The notes under the pieces were generated by a model that worked only from the letters and a program-made list of their open reading frames with translations, was not told the origin of the DNA and did no database searches. From Methylorubrum populi (GTDB taxonomy: Bacteria; Pseudomonadota; Alphaproteobacteria; Rhizobiales; Beijerinckiaceae), in assembly GCA_036946625.1 (NCBI GenBank), contig JAQIIU010000003.1:1501001-1565000 (forward strand): a stretch of DNA of 64,000 nucleotides. The letters run 5' to 3'. Positions 34,891-43,573 of this stretch are shown here, piece after piece; position 1 is the first letter of the stretch, and each line of letters opens with the position of its first letter. The position numbers and the translations under genes are program-made.

Positions 34891-36011
34891 TTCGATCTGG
34901 CCGGCGTGAAGTTGCCGTCGCGCCAGACGTAGAGCACGTAGCCCTGGGCGGTGATGTCGCCCTTGGCGTCGAAGCCGACGGGGCCGAGCACCAGATCGAA
35001 GCGCTCGCCATGCAGAGCCTTGGCGATGGCGGCCGGTGCGGTGCTGTGGACGAAGTTGCCGGCCTCGACCAGCGCCTGAAGCGCAGCGTAGCCGTAGATC
35101 ATCGAGCCGTCCGCCTCGACCCCCTTCGCCTTGAACGCGGCGACGACCCCCTGCGCTTCCGGCTTGCGGCTCGGATCGAGGTAGAAGGTCATCAGCACGC
35201 CGTTGCTCGCCGGTCCGGCGATGCGGGCGAAGTCCGGCGTGGCGATGGCCGAGGTGCCGAACCATTGCGGGCGAAAGCCCCGCTCGGCCGCGATGCGCAC
35301 GAGGCGGCCCATCTCCTGCGCGTCGCCGCCGTAATAGACGACGTCGATGCCGGCTCCCTTCAGCCGATCGGCCAGCGCCGCGTCGTCGGCGTCGCTCGGC
35401 TGGAAGGCGGCGGACAGGGCCTCGTTCACGCCGATGCGGTTGAGGTTGTCCTTGGTCGCCGCGGCCAGCGTGCGCGAGGCCGGGGAGAGGTCGTTGAGGA
35501 TGGCGATCTTCCGATCGCGAAAGCGCTCGGCGAGGATCGCGGCGGACAGCTTGGCCTGATCGTCGTCCCGGCCGCAGACCCGGAAGATCGTCGGCAGGCC
35601 GCGGTCGGTCAGCTTGGCGGCGACCGAGGCCGCGGTGATCATCACGATGCCATGGGCGGCGTAGACGTCGGACGCCGCGAGCGAGGCGTTCGAGCAGACA
35701 TGGCCGACCACGAGCCGCACGCCGGACTGGACGTAGTGATGGGCCACGGCCACGGCCTGGTTCGAGTCGCAGGAATCGTCCTGCATGTCGAGCACCACGG
35801 TCTCGCCGTTCATGCCGCCCTTGGCGTTGGCGTCCGCGGCCGCCGCCTCGACCCCGCGCAGCACCTGTTCGCCGACGGTGACGTAGGGGCCGGTGCGCGG
35901 CACGGCCACGCCGACCCTGACCTCCGCCGCGGCCGGCACGGCCGTGAGCATCAGCCCGGCCAGCAGCGCGAGGGAGGCCGAACCGGGGGCGAGGGGGCGT
36001 CGGACGGTCAT
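34887..36011 (-). CDS. Branched-chain amino-acid-type ABC periplasmic binding protein
   Basis: A 374-residue LivJ-type (type I periplasmic fold) binding protein. The signal peptide SLALLAGLMLTAVPAAAE ends near residue 29 and the mature chain begins VRVGVAVPRTGPYVTVGEQ, typical of the family. The lobe pattern continues with VVGHVCSNASLAASDVYAAHGI, containing a possible disulfide with DDSCDSN. Start ATG 36011. No LivHMGF genes are adjacent, so it is an orphan binder or works with a remote transporter. Ligand unknown. Confidence 0.9.
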   Translation of the reverse strand: MTVRRPLAPGSASLALLAGLMLTAVPAAAEVRVGVAVPRTGPYVTVGEQVLRGVEAAAADANAKGGMNGETVVLDMQDDSCDSNQAVAVAHHYVQSGVRLVVGHVCSNASLAASDVYAAHGIVMITAASVAAKLTDRGLPTIFRVCGRDDDQAKLSAAILAERFRDRKIAILNDLSPASRTLAAATKDNLNRIGVNEALSAAFQPSDADDAALADRLKGAGIDVVYYGGDAQEMGRLVRIAAERGFRPQWFGTSAIATPDFARIAGPASNGVLMTFYLDPSRKPEAQGVVAAFKAKGVEADGSMIYGYAALQALVEAGNFVHSTAPAAIAKALHGERFDLVLGPVGFDAKGDITAQGYVLYVWRDGNFTPARSN

Positions 36012-36268
36012 GGCGCCTCTTTCCCAGCCCGCTGCCCCGTTGCCAAGGTCTGCCGGCCCGGACCTTCGTCGTTCGTCAGGACGCCGGTCCTGTCCCGTCC
36101 CGCTCTCCGGGCCCGGCACGGCCGAGCGTCCGGCATCGCGTTCGATGCATGGAATGACGCAGGCACGGCCGTTGGCAAGTCGCGATCTCGACGAAATGGA
36201 AAGACTTTTGCGGGCGGAGCGGAGCGCGCCGGGCGCCTGCGCCCCAATCCACGGGCGGGACGATGATC

Positions 36269-37441
36269 CTATTTCGTGACGGTGTAGATGGAGGCGCCGG
36301 CGCCGATCGGGGCGGCCACGGTCGAGAACACGCCGAGCACCTTGCCGAGTTCGGCGAACGGCGAGCTCGACACGTAGACGAGGTCGCGGTTGCGCATGCG
36401 GAAGCTCTGGGTCAGGAACAGCCCCTGCGCGTCGCGCAGGTTGACCCGGTAGACCACCGGCACCTGGGGCGCGGCCAGCAGCGGCGAGTTCGGGCGCAGC
36501 CGCCGCACCACCGCCGACGGCTCGTAGCGGAAGAGGAACACGCCGGCCGGATCGGCCTGGGTCTCGCGCAGGCCCGCGGCGCGGGCCAGCGCCTGCGACA
36601 GCGTCAGGCCGTCGGCGGAGAACGGCACCTCGGTGGTGCTGCCGAGCGCGCCCACCGACAGGAAGGTCTGCGGGTCGCGCACCAGCGTCAGCGTGTCGCT
36701 CGGCCGCACGAAGATGTTCTCGCGCGGGTTGGCGACCACGGTGCTCATCGGCACCGTGACGGTGCGGTTGCCGCGCGAGAGCCGCACGAAGGTCTCGGCC
36801 ACCGGCGTGCGCACGCCGCCGGCCAGCGCGATCACGTCGAGCAGGCGGTCGCCGCGGCCCGAGAGCGGCACGCGCATGCCCATGGCGCCTTCGCCGGTGA
36901 CCGAGACCGACTGCGAGACCGGCTTGGTGACGGAGACGAGCACCTGCGGCTGGATCGCCTTGCCGGCGAGGTCGGCCTCGATCAGCGCCTGGACGTCCTG
37001 GGTGCGGCGGCCGGCGACCTTGATGCGGCCGGCATAGGGCACGGAGATCGCGCCGTCCGGCCCGACCACCTGCTCGGGGATGAGGGCGGACTTGGAGCCG
37101 GCGGAGAAGCGGTCGGCCACCAGCGGGCCGGAGAACAGGCCGCCGGAACCGGCCTCCCAGACCTGCACCGCCACGTAATCGCCGACGCCGATCACGGGTT
37201 CGAGCGCCGGGCGGTTGTCGCCGAAGGTGACGAGGAGGCTGTCGAGGGGGCGGGTGCGCAGGGACTCGACGATGGCGGGGGTGACGTCGATGATCTCGTA
37301 GCGCGCGAACAGGCCCTCGGCGGTGGCGACGTCGGCCCCGCTCTCGATCGCCGAGGTGGTCGGGCCCGAAGCCGGCAGGATCGAGCAGCCCGACACGGCG
37401 AGCGAGGCGCCGAGGATCGCGAGCGCCGCCGCGCGCTTCAT
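36269..37441 (-). CDS. Polysaccharide export outer-membrane lipoprotein, Wza/KpsD type
   Basis: A 390-residue protein with a lipoprotein signal (LGASLAVSGC, Cys ~19) followed by a Poly_export domain (IGVGDYVAVQVWEAGSGGLF, then GPDGAISVPYAGRIKVAGRRTQDVQALIEADLAGK) and two SLBB-type segments (VSVTGEGAMGMRVPLSGRGDRLLDVIALAGG; VGALGSTTEVPFSADGLTLSQALARAAGL). These proteins form the outer-membrane gate for capsule or exopolysaccharide export. Start ATG 37441. It opens the polysaccharide block; the synthase and ABC exporter genes are not in the window. Confidence 0.92.
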   Translation of the reverse strand: MKRAAALAILGASLAVSGCSILPASGPTTSAIESGADVATAEGLFARYEIIDVTPAIVESLRTRPLDSLLVTFGDNRPALEPVIGVGDYVAVQVWEAGSGGLFSGPLVADRFSAGSKSALIPEQVVGPDGAISVPYAGRIKVAGRRTQDVQALIEADLAGKAIQPQVLVSVTKPVSQSVSVTGEGAMGMRVPLSGRGDRLLDVIALAGGVRTPVAETFVRLSRGNRTVTVPMSTVVANPRENIFVRPSDTLTLVRDPQTFLSVGALGSTTEVPFSADGLTLSQALARAAGLRETQADPAGVFLFRYEPSAVVRRLRPNSPLLAAPQVPVVYRVNLRDAQGLFLTQSFRMRNRDLVYVSSSPFAELGKVLGVFSTVAAPIGAGASIYTVTK

Positions 37442-37532
37442 GGGAGTCTCCCTCCGGGTCGAGGCGGACCGTTCGGTCGCGCCCGTCCCCGTCCCGATAG
37501 CAGCGCAATCACTGCGAACCATTGAACGCCTG

Positions 37533-37574
37533 CCCCGAAACACTTGCTCCAAAACCTTCGCCCCAAAACCTTCG
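37533..37574. repeat. Three tandem 14-bp units upstream of the Wza-type gene
   Basis: CCCCGAAACACTTG (37533-37546), CTCCAAAACCTTCG (37547-37560) and CCCCAAAACCTTCG (37561-37574) follow each other without gaps. The last two differ by one base, the first by three from the third. They lie 92-133 bp upstream of the Wza-type start codon and could be regulator sites or a slipped-strand expansion. Confidence 0.6.
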
Positions 37575-37630
37575 CCCCGGCCCGACTCTCGAACGGCGCG
37601 TCACGCTGCGCCGACGGCCGGCGATGGCTC

Positions 37631-37644
37631 ACGCAGCAATGCGT
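37631..37644. promoter_or_regulatory. ACGCA-N4-TGCGT site upstream of the Wza-type gene
   Basis: ACGCA, GCAA, TGCGT forms a 14-bp inverted repeat in the gap between the sulfatase-like and Wza-type genes. A compact version of the same half-sites (TGCGT-G-ACGCA) is at 41288-41298 between the kpsC- and kpsS-like genes. Shared sites would fit common control of the capsule block; this is a motif observation only. Confidence 0.3.
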
Positions 37645-37666
37645 CACCACCGTGGCACGGCCACGC

Positions 37667-39151
37667 TTATCCCCCTAATCCTGATCGATTCGGCAACACG
37701 GCCTTCCTCAGGACACGGCCGAGCCCGGCCGCGGCGAGATCGATCCGGGCGGGCGGGGGAACATCGCCCCGGCCGAAGCGGAACAGCGCGTAGTCGGTCG
37801 CGAGCGGGCCCGTCTCCGTCGGGCGCAAGCCCGGCAGCGAGGGGGCGTGATCGCCGAACACGCACAGCGTCGCCCGCCGTCCGGCGAGCCCGTCGATCAG
37901 CCGCTCGACCGCTTGGCCGGTATGGGCGACGTGGTGGAGATACTGCGCCAGCGGCGCGTCGAGGCCGGCGAGCCGCCCGGCCTTCCACGGGCCGTGGTTC
38001 TCCATGGTGACGGAGAACACGAAGGTACGCCCCCGCTCCGGCGCCGCTTCCGCCAGGATGCGCTCGGCGACCGCCACGTCGCCGATATAGGGGCCGACCC
38101 GGGGCGCATCGGCGAAATCCTCTTCCATCACGAGGCGCTCGAAGCCGAGGCGCCGGAACACCCGCGCGCGGTCGAAGAAGTCGCGATGGAAGGGATGGAC
38201 GAACACCGTCTCGAACCCGGCCGCGCGGGCGAGCCGGGCGAGGCTCGTCGGCTCCTCGCCCTTGCGGGCGAGGTAGGGGTCGAACCGGCCGAAGCCGAGC
38301 GCCTCGGGCTCGCAGCCGGTCAGGACGGCGTGTTCGGTGCGCATGGTGTAGGCGCCGTGCGCCGGCACCGCGAGGCGGCCGTATTGCGCCGCCTGCGCCC
38401 GAATTCGCGCCATCAGCGGCAGGTCCGGGCCGCCGAGGCGGGCCGGATCGAGGAAGGATTCGAGCTGGACCACGACGACCACCTCGTCCTCGGGAGCCGC
38501 GCCCGCCTCCGCCGGCAGCGCCCCGAAGGCCGGTGGCGTCCGGGCCTCCCCGCGGCGGCGCAGGGCGTATCCCATCAGGCTCGCGACGAGGCCGAAGCGC
38601 GCCACGTCGCGGTCGAGGTCGGGCCGCGGAAGCCGCCGGCGCAGCCAGGCGCGGCCCGGGGGCGTCAGGGCGGCGAGGGCGAGGCTCGCCAGCGCCGCCG
38701 GCAGGCCGAGCATCGCGAGGAGGGATGCGGCCGTTCCCTCCGGCAGCGCCGCGGGTTCGAGCCGATACCAGGCGACGACGCCGGCGACGCCGAGCAGGAG
38801 CGGGCCTCCCATCCGCGGGTCGGTGAGCGGCAGGGTGTAGTACAGTTCCGGGTGGCGCGGCACCTGGGCGAGCAGGGCGAAGTCGCTGAACACCATCGGT
38901 TCGCCGATCACCGTGCGCTTCAGCCGGTCGACGACCGAGAGAATGGCCAGCGTCAGCAGACAGGAGCAGGCGGCGAGCCAGGGCCGCCAGGAGAACTGGA
39001 ACCAGAACAGCGTGATCAGCGCGTAGCCCAGCGCCCGGATCGCGAGATCCCCGGGCCGCAGGCTCGGGCGACGCGGCGAGGCCGCCGCCTCGATGGCGAA
39101 CGAGCCCGCGAGCGCGACCGCGAGGGGAACCAGATCGATCGCCGGACCCAT
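37667..39151 (-). CDS. LtaS-like membrane sulfatase/phosphoglycerol transferase
   Basis: A 494-residue protein with four or five membrane segments in residues ~5-175 and a C-terminal alkaline-phosphatase-superfamily (sulfatase) domain. Landmarks are VVVVVQLESFLDP (metal-binding Glu), AHGAYTMRTEHAVLTG (the Thr nucleophile region), VTMENHGPW and FGDHAPSLPG. Such enzymes transfer phosphoglycerol or phosphoethanolamine to periplasmic or surface glycans. Its place between a Wza-type and a KpsC-type gene suggests it modifies the surface polysaccharide. Start ATG 39151, 7 nt after the kpsC-like stop, so cotranscribed with it. Confidence 0.85.
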   Translation of the reverse strand: MGPAIDLVPLAVALAGSFAIEAAASPRRPSLRPGDLAIRALGYALITLFWFQFSWRPWLAACSCLLTLAILSVVDRLKRTVIGEPMVFSDFALLAQVPRHPELYYTLPLTDPRMGGPLLLGVAGVVAWYRLEPAALPEGTAASLLAMLGLPAALASLALAALTPPGRAWLRRRLPRPDLDRDVARFGLVASLMGYALRRRGEARTPPAFGALPAEAGAAPEDEVVVVVQLESFLDPARLGGPDLPLMARIRAQAAQYGRLAVPAHGAYTMRTEHAVLTGCEPEALGFGRFDPYLARKGEEPTSLARLARAAGFETVFVHPFHRDFFDRARVFRRLGFERLVMEEDFADAPRVGPYIGDVAVAERILAEAAPERGRTFVFSVTMENHGPWKAGRLAGLDAPLAQYLHHVAHTGQAVERLIDGLAGRRATLCVFGDHAPSLPGLRPTETGPLATDYALFRFGRGDVPPPARIDLAAAGLGRVLRKAVLPNRSGLGG

Positions 39152-39158
39152 CCCTGCC

Positions 39159-41096
39159 TCAGCGTTCCGGGCCGCTGCGCACGCCGCGCCGGGCGCGCAG
39201 CCGGCGCAGGATCGGATTGACGAGGGCGTAGCGCAGCCGCATCGCCGTGTGGCGGGCCGCGCCGAGGGCGAGCCGCGAGGGGGGTGCGGCGGCGCGCGCC
39301 TCGCTGAGCCGGTCGAGCAGTCGCTCCGGGGTGCAGGGCTTCATCGCCACCGGATCGAGATAGAGCGGGTAGAGGATCAGCGCCCCGGCCACCAGCGCGT
39401 CGAGGGAGAGCGTCCGGCCGCGGTCGGCCCCAGGCGCCAGATCCTCGGTCAGCCCCCAGCCGGCGTAGAAGGGACGGCCGTGGACCGCGACCGTCAGGCC
39501 GCGGATCAGCGCCTCGAACCCGGCGAGCGAGGTCATGGTCTCGACATGGTGGCAGCGGTCGAGCAGGTCGACGATGGAGAGGCCGCCGACCACGCGGTCG
39601 GCGAGCCGCCGCACCTCGTCCTGGGGAATCGCGCCGGGCCGGAAACCCGCCTCCACGTCGGGATGCGGCTTGTAGAGCAGGAAGGCGTCCGAGTTGCGGC
39701 GCCGCGCCGCGCGCAGCAGCGCGAGGTTGCCGCGCACCTGCGGCGAACCGGTGAGGACGGAGGCGTCGTCCTCGACCTGCCCCGGCACCAGCACGATCGG
39801 CCGGTCGGTCGGCCAATCCTCGCCGCCGCCGTCGAGGCCGACATTGTACTTGCTCAGGCGCCGCGCCACGATCGCTTCGCGCAAGGCGGCGGCGCGGGCG
39901 ATCGGCCCCGGCGGAAAATCGGTCTCCTTCAGGATGCGGGCCAGCCGGCTCTCGACCCGCGGGTCGTAGTAGATGCCGAGATCGTCCACGACGATCGAGG
40001 CGCCCGGCCGCAGGCTCGCCCCGAGCCCGACCGAGCGCAGGAATCCGTCCTCGACCCGCGCGAAGGGGATTCGCGCCGCCTCGCACAGGCCGGGAAGCCG
40101 CTCCGGGCAGCGGGTCGCCCAGGCCTGGACCCGGCCGCCATGGGTTCGCGCCAAGGCCACTGCCTCGTCCGCCGTCATGGTGTGGAGAGGCGGTCCCGCC
40201 GGCCCCGTGGCGAACACGTCGAGCGCCGCCCGCTTCCAGCCCGAGACGCCGACGAGGACGACGCGGCGGTCGTTGCCGAGGAAGCGGTCGCGCAGCCACC
40301 CCACCCGCTCGGCCGCCTCCGCCAGCGGGATCGGCCGGCGCGTCCAGGGGTCGAAGCCGTGCACGCCCGCGCCGTAGCGCAGGGCGAGGAACGCGGCCTC
40401 GTCCGCCGGGCGCGGCCCCGCGGCAGGATCGGGGCAGTGGGTCTCGAAGCCGGCGAGCGCGGCTTCGCAGCCCGCCTCCCACCGTGCCACGAAGATGCGG
40501 GAGGCGAGCGGAAACAGCCGCCAGGGATCGGCGGGCGCCGCGATCGCGGTCAGCCGCGGATCGCTCGGCACGGCCTCCTGCGGGCAGCCGTCGGGGCCGG
40601 CGGCGACGAAGCGCGCCGCGGGATCGGCGGCCAGAAGCCGCGTCAGGAAGGCCCGCACCGCCGGGCGCGAGGCGGCGAGCCGGGGGTCGATCAGCGCCAG
40701 GGCGGGCCGTGTTCCCCCGGCGAAGGCGGCATCCGCCGAGGCGAAGCGGTTGAAGCCGGCGAGGCGGCGCACGCGCAGCAGGTCGCCGAGGTCCGGCGTG
40801 GGCGGCTCGCCGCCGACCGGGCGGCCGGCATAGGTCAGCCTCAGGCTCGAAAGGCCGGTCCGCGGCGAATCGTAGGGGCTGAGCAGCGGTCCCGGCGCCA
40901 CGCGCAAGACCGCCCTGCCGTCCCCGACCGCGGCGGGAGACCAGACCGCCGGAGGGCCGGGGAAACGGAAGGTGAGGGCCGTGCCGGTGGCCGCCTCGAT
41001 CTGTGCCTGCACGCATCGCACCGTCCTGCCGAGCGGCAGGAAGGAGCGGGGCAGCCCGGTGGCCTCTGGCGGCTCGATGTGGCGCAGGTCGATCAT
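39159..41096 (-). CDS. kpsC: Capsule biosynthesis beta-Kdo transferase, KpsC-like
   Basis: A 645-residue cytoplasmic protein of the Capsule_synth family with two related halves. The second half shows FARVEDGFLRSVGLGASLRPG and IYYDPRVESRLARIL, then SPQVRGNLALLRAARRRNSDAFLLYKPHPDVEAG and a SLAGFEALIRGLTVAVHGRPFYAGWGLT block, all characteristic of KpsC. With KpsS it builds the poly-Kdo linker on lipid for group-2-type capsules. I chose ATG 41096; the frame is open to 41327 without conserved residues. The length is near the E. coli protein (~675). Divergent from kpsS. Confidence 0.9.
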   Translation of the reverse strand: MIDLRHIEPPEATGLPRSFLPLGRTVRCVQAQIEAATGTALTFRFPGPPAVWSPAAVGDGRAVLRVAPGPLLSPYDSPRTGLSSLRLTYAGRPVGGEPPTPDLGDLLRVRRLAGFNRFASADAAFAGGTRPALALIDPRLAASRPAVRAFLTRLLAADPAARFVAAGPDGCPQEAVPSDPRLTAIAAPADPWRLFPLASRIFVARWEAGCEAALAGFETHCPDPAAGPRPADEAAFLALRYGAGVHGFDPWTRRPIPLAEAAERVGWLRDRFLGNDRRVVLVGVSGWKRAALDVFATGPAGPPLHTMTADEAVALARTHGGRVQAWATRCPERLPGLCEAARIPFARVEDGFLRSVGLGASLRPGASIVVDDLGIYYDPRVESRLARILKETDFPPGPIARAAALREAIVARRLSKYNVGLDGGGEDWPTDRPIVLVPGQVEDDASVLTGSPQVRGNLALLRAARRRNSDAFLLYKPHPDVEAGFRPGAIPQDEVRRLADRVVGGLSIVDLLDRCHHVETMTSLAGFEALIRGLTVAVHGRPFYAGWGLTEDLAPGADRGRTLSLDALVAGALILYPLYLDPVAMKPCTPERLLDRLSEARAAAPPSRLALGAARHTAMRLRYALVNPILRRLRARRGVRSGPER

Positions 41097-41429
41097 GGCG
41101 AGGCCCGCTCCATAGCCCAAGCCTCGGCGGTGGCCCAGCTTCGTCCGGGCAGGAGCCAAAATCTTCACGTTCGGCCGATCGCCGGGCGCCACGAGCGGAA
41201 CGTCGTTTTCCGGGGGATGACGATGGCTCGGACACACCGGAGCCGCAATCTGGCGCGAGACGTGCACCGACCGATCGTCGCAGGTCTTGCGTGACGCATC
41301 GGCAACGGAGGTGGCGAGTTTCTTCATTTGGCTCGCGCAGCGGTTGTCGTTCGCGGGCCCGTCGTGACAGGCGTCGCAGACGACGCCGTGGCACGCATCG
41401 TTTCACGAGCAGGGATTGAGCGCCCGGGA
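41097..41429. other. 333-bp divergent promoter region of kpsC- and kpsS-like genes
   Basis: No coding frame of its own is credible, although the kpsC frame reads through part of it. It includes the palindrome TGCGTGACGCA (41288-41298), related to a site upstream of the Wza-type gene. No clear -35/-10 pair could be fixed by eye. Confidence 0.5.
41288..41298. promoter_or_regulatory. TGCGTGACGCA palindrome in the kpsC/kpsS promoter region
   Basis: Eleven bases with 5-bp arms TGCGT and ACGCA around a central G. It sits ~190 bp from the kpsC start and ~130 bp from the kpsS start. The half-sites match those at 37631-37644 in the opposite order. Confidence 0.3.
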
Positions 41430-42737
41430 ATGTCGCAGCCTCGTGCCGATGCCGTAGGCAGTCACGCCGCCACGTTCCTGTTCCTGCAGGGGATCGCCTC
41501 CCCGTTCTTCTCCGTTCTGGGCCAGGCCTTGCGCGAGCGCGGCCACGGGGTCCGGCGCATCAACTTCTCGGCCGGCGACTGGCTGTTCTGGCGCCTGCCG
41601 GCCGACCACTATCGCGGCCGGCGCGACGATTGGGACGCCTATCTCGAAGCCTATATCCGCGAGCACGCGGTCACCGACATCGTGCTGTTCGGCGATTGCC
41701 GTCCCTATCATCAGGCGGCGGTGCTGGTCGCCCGGCCGATGGGCGTGCGCATCCACGTGTTCGAGGAGGGCTATGTCCGGCCCTACTGGATCACCTGCGA
41801 GGCCGGCGGCGTGAACGGCAACTCGACCCTGCCCAAGCGCGCGGAGGAGATCCGGGCGATCGCCCGCAAGCTGCCGCAGCCGGGGCGCGCGATGCCGCTC
41901 ACCGGCGACATGGCCCGGCGCAGCCTGTGGGATATCGGCTCCAACATCGCCAACATCGGCTTCCCGTACCTCTATCCGGGCTTCCGCACCCACCGGCCGA
42001 ATCACATCGCGGCGGAGTACGGCGGCTGGATCAAGAAGTTCGTCCGCCGCCGCCGCACCCGCCGGGAGGCGGCGCGGGTCAACGAGATCTACGAGGCGAT
42101 CAACGCCGACTACTTCCTGCTGCCGCTCCAGCTCGACAGCGACTACCAGATCCGTGTCCACTCGCCGTTCCTCGGCGTCGAGGGCTTCATGGACCGGGTG
42201 ATCGCCTCGTTCGCCCGGCACTCGCAGGCGCCGACGCGGCTGCTGGTGAAGCTGCACCCGCTCGACAGCGGCATCATGAACTGGCGCAAGCGCGCCCGCC
42301 AATCGGCCAAACGCCACGGCTGCAACGACCGCCTCGACTTCATCGACGGCGGCGATCTGCCGAAGCTCATCGACGGCAGCCGCGGCGTGGTGCTCGTGAA
42401 TTCCACGGTCGGGATGCTCGCCCTGGAGCGCGGCCGGCCGACGCTGGCCTTCGGTTCCGCCGTCTACAACATGCCCGGCCTGACCCATCAGGGCGACATC
42501 GACACCTTCTGGCGCGATCCGCAGCGGCCGGACATGGAGCTGATGGGCGATTTCGCCCGGGTCGTACTGCACCGGACCCAGATCAACGGCGGCTACTTCT
42601 CCCGCCCGGCCATCGAGCGCGCCGTGGCCGGCGCCGTGCCGCGCCTCGAAGCGGCGTTGCCGCCGGCCGCCCTCGCGGCGGCCCGGGACGGCCTGGAGCA
42701 GGACGGGCGCGGCGGCCGGCTCTCGCCCGCCTACTGA
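41430..42737 (+). CDS. kpsS: Capsule polysaccharide Kdo transferase, KpsS-like
   Basis: A 435-residue cytoplasmic protein of the Capsule_synth family. Landmarks are FLFLQGIASPFFSVLGQALRERGH near the N-terminus, the motif HVFEEGYVRPYWITCE, VKLHPLDSGIMNWR, and GVVLVNSTVGMLALERGRPTLAFG, all typical of KpsS. It adds the first Kdo to phosphatidylglycerol, which KpsC extends. Start ATG 41430; an in-frame GTG-like extension to 41328 is unsupported. Together with the KpsC- and Wza-type genes it points to a group-2-like capsule with lipid-Kdo anchor. Confidence 0.92.
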   Translation: MSQPRADAVGSHAATFLFLQGIASPFFSVLGQALRERGHGVRRINFSAGDWLFWRLPADHYRGRRDDWDAYLEAYIREHAVTDIVLFGDCRPYHQAAVLVARPMGVRIHVFEEGYVRPYWITCEAGGVNGNSTLPKRAEEIRAIARKLPQPGRAMPLTGDMARRSLWDIGSNIANIGFPYLYPGFRTHRPNHIAAEYGGWIKKFVRRRRTRREAARVNEIYEAINADYFLLPLQLDSDYQIRVHSPFLGVEGFMDRVIASFARHSQAPTRLLVKLHPLDSGIMNWRKRARQSAKRHGCNDRLDFIDGGDLPKLIDGSRGVVLVNSTVGMLALERGRPTLAFGSAVYNMPGLTHQGDIDTFWRDPQRPDMELMGDFARVVLHRTQINGGYFSRPAIERAVAGAVPRLEAALPPAALAAARDGLEQDGRGGRLSPAY

Positions 42738-42805
42738 TCGCCGCCCGGCCGCACCGGCCGTTCGCCGACGGGCCCGAGCGACAGACCTCGAAAGAACCCA
42801 GGCCT

Positions 42806-43573
42806 TTGTCCGTCATCCTCATCACCGGAGCCTCCAGCGGTATCGGCGCGGCCCTCGCACGGTTGTATGCCGGGCGAGCGGACAGCCTCGTCCTGACGGG
42901 GCGCGACCGGGAGCGCCTCGAAGCGGTCGCCGGAGACTGTCGCGCGCTCGGTGCCGAGGTGCGCACGCGCCTGATCGACGTGCGCGAGCGCGAGGCGGTC
43001 GGCGCCTGGATTCGCGAGATCGACGGGCAGACGCCCCTCGACCTCGTGATCGTCAACGCGGCGGTCAACGGCGGCCATCCTTCCGGCGGCCTGGAGGCCG
43101 AGGCGACCGCCTTCGAGACCGCCGACATCAACCTCACCGGCGCCCTCAACGTGATGCTGCCCTGCGTGACCCTGATGAGCGGGCGCGGCCGGGGCCAGAT
43201 CGCGCTGCTCTCCTCGCTGGCGGCCTACGCGCCCCTGCCGGACGCGCCGGCCTATAGCGGCGCGAAGGCGGCGCTCCTCGCCCACGGTCTCGCGCTGCGC
43301 CAGAAGCTCAAGCCCCTCGGCGTGCGCCTCAGCGTGGTCACGCCGGGCTACGTGAAGACGCCGATGGGCGGCGTCATCAAGGGCTGGCGCCCCCTGGAGA
43401 TCGGCGCGGACGAGGCCGCTGCCCGCATCGCCCGCGGCCTCGAACGGGATCGCGACGTGATCGCCTTTCCCGCCCTTCTGGCCGCGATCGCCCGCGGCGC
43501 GCTGCTGGTGCCCGAATGGGTCCGCGGCGCCGGCCTGCACGGCTTCCGTTTCCGCAACCGGAAGCGGCGCTGA
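42806..43573 (+). CDS. Short-chain dehydrogenase/reductase
   Basis: A 255-residue SDR enzyme. The cofactor loop is TGASSGIG (residues 7-14), NAAVNG follows the fourth strand, and the catalytic set is Ser in LLSSLAAYAP with Tyr150/Lys154 in YSGAK. The motif VTPGYVKTPM closes the active site. TTG 42806 is used as the start, as no ATG fits the conserved N-terminus. It lies 68 bp after kpsS and overlaps the next gene (TGATG), so it is probably part of the capsule transcript and may act on a sugar or lipid. Substrate unknown. Confidence 0.88.
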   Translation: MSVILITGASSGIGAALARLYAGRADSLVLTGRDRERLEAVAGDCRALGAEVRTRLIDVREREAVGAWIREIDGQTPLDLVIVNAAVNGGHPSGGLEAEATAFETADINLTGALNVMLPCVTLMSGRGRGQIALLSSLAAYAPLPDAPAYSGAKAALLAHGLALRQKLKPLGVRLSVVTPGYVKTPMGGVIKGWRPLEIGADEAAARIARGLERDRDVIAFPALLAAIARGALLVPEWVRGAGLHGFRFRNRKRR

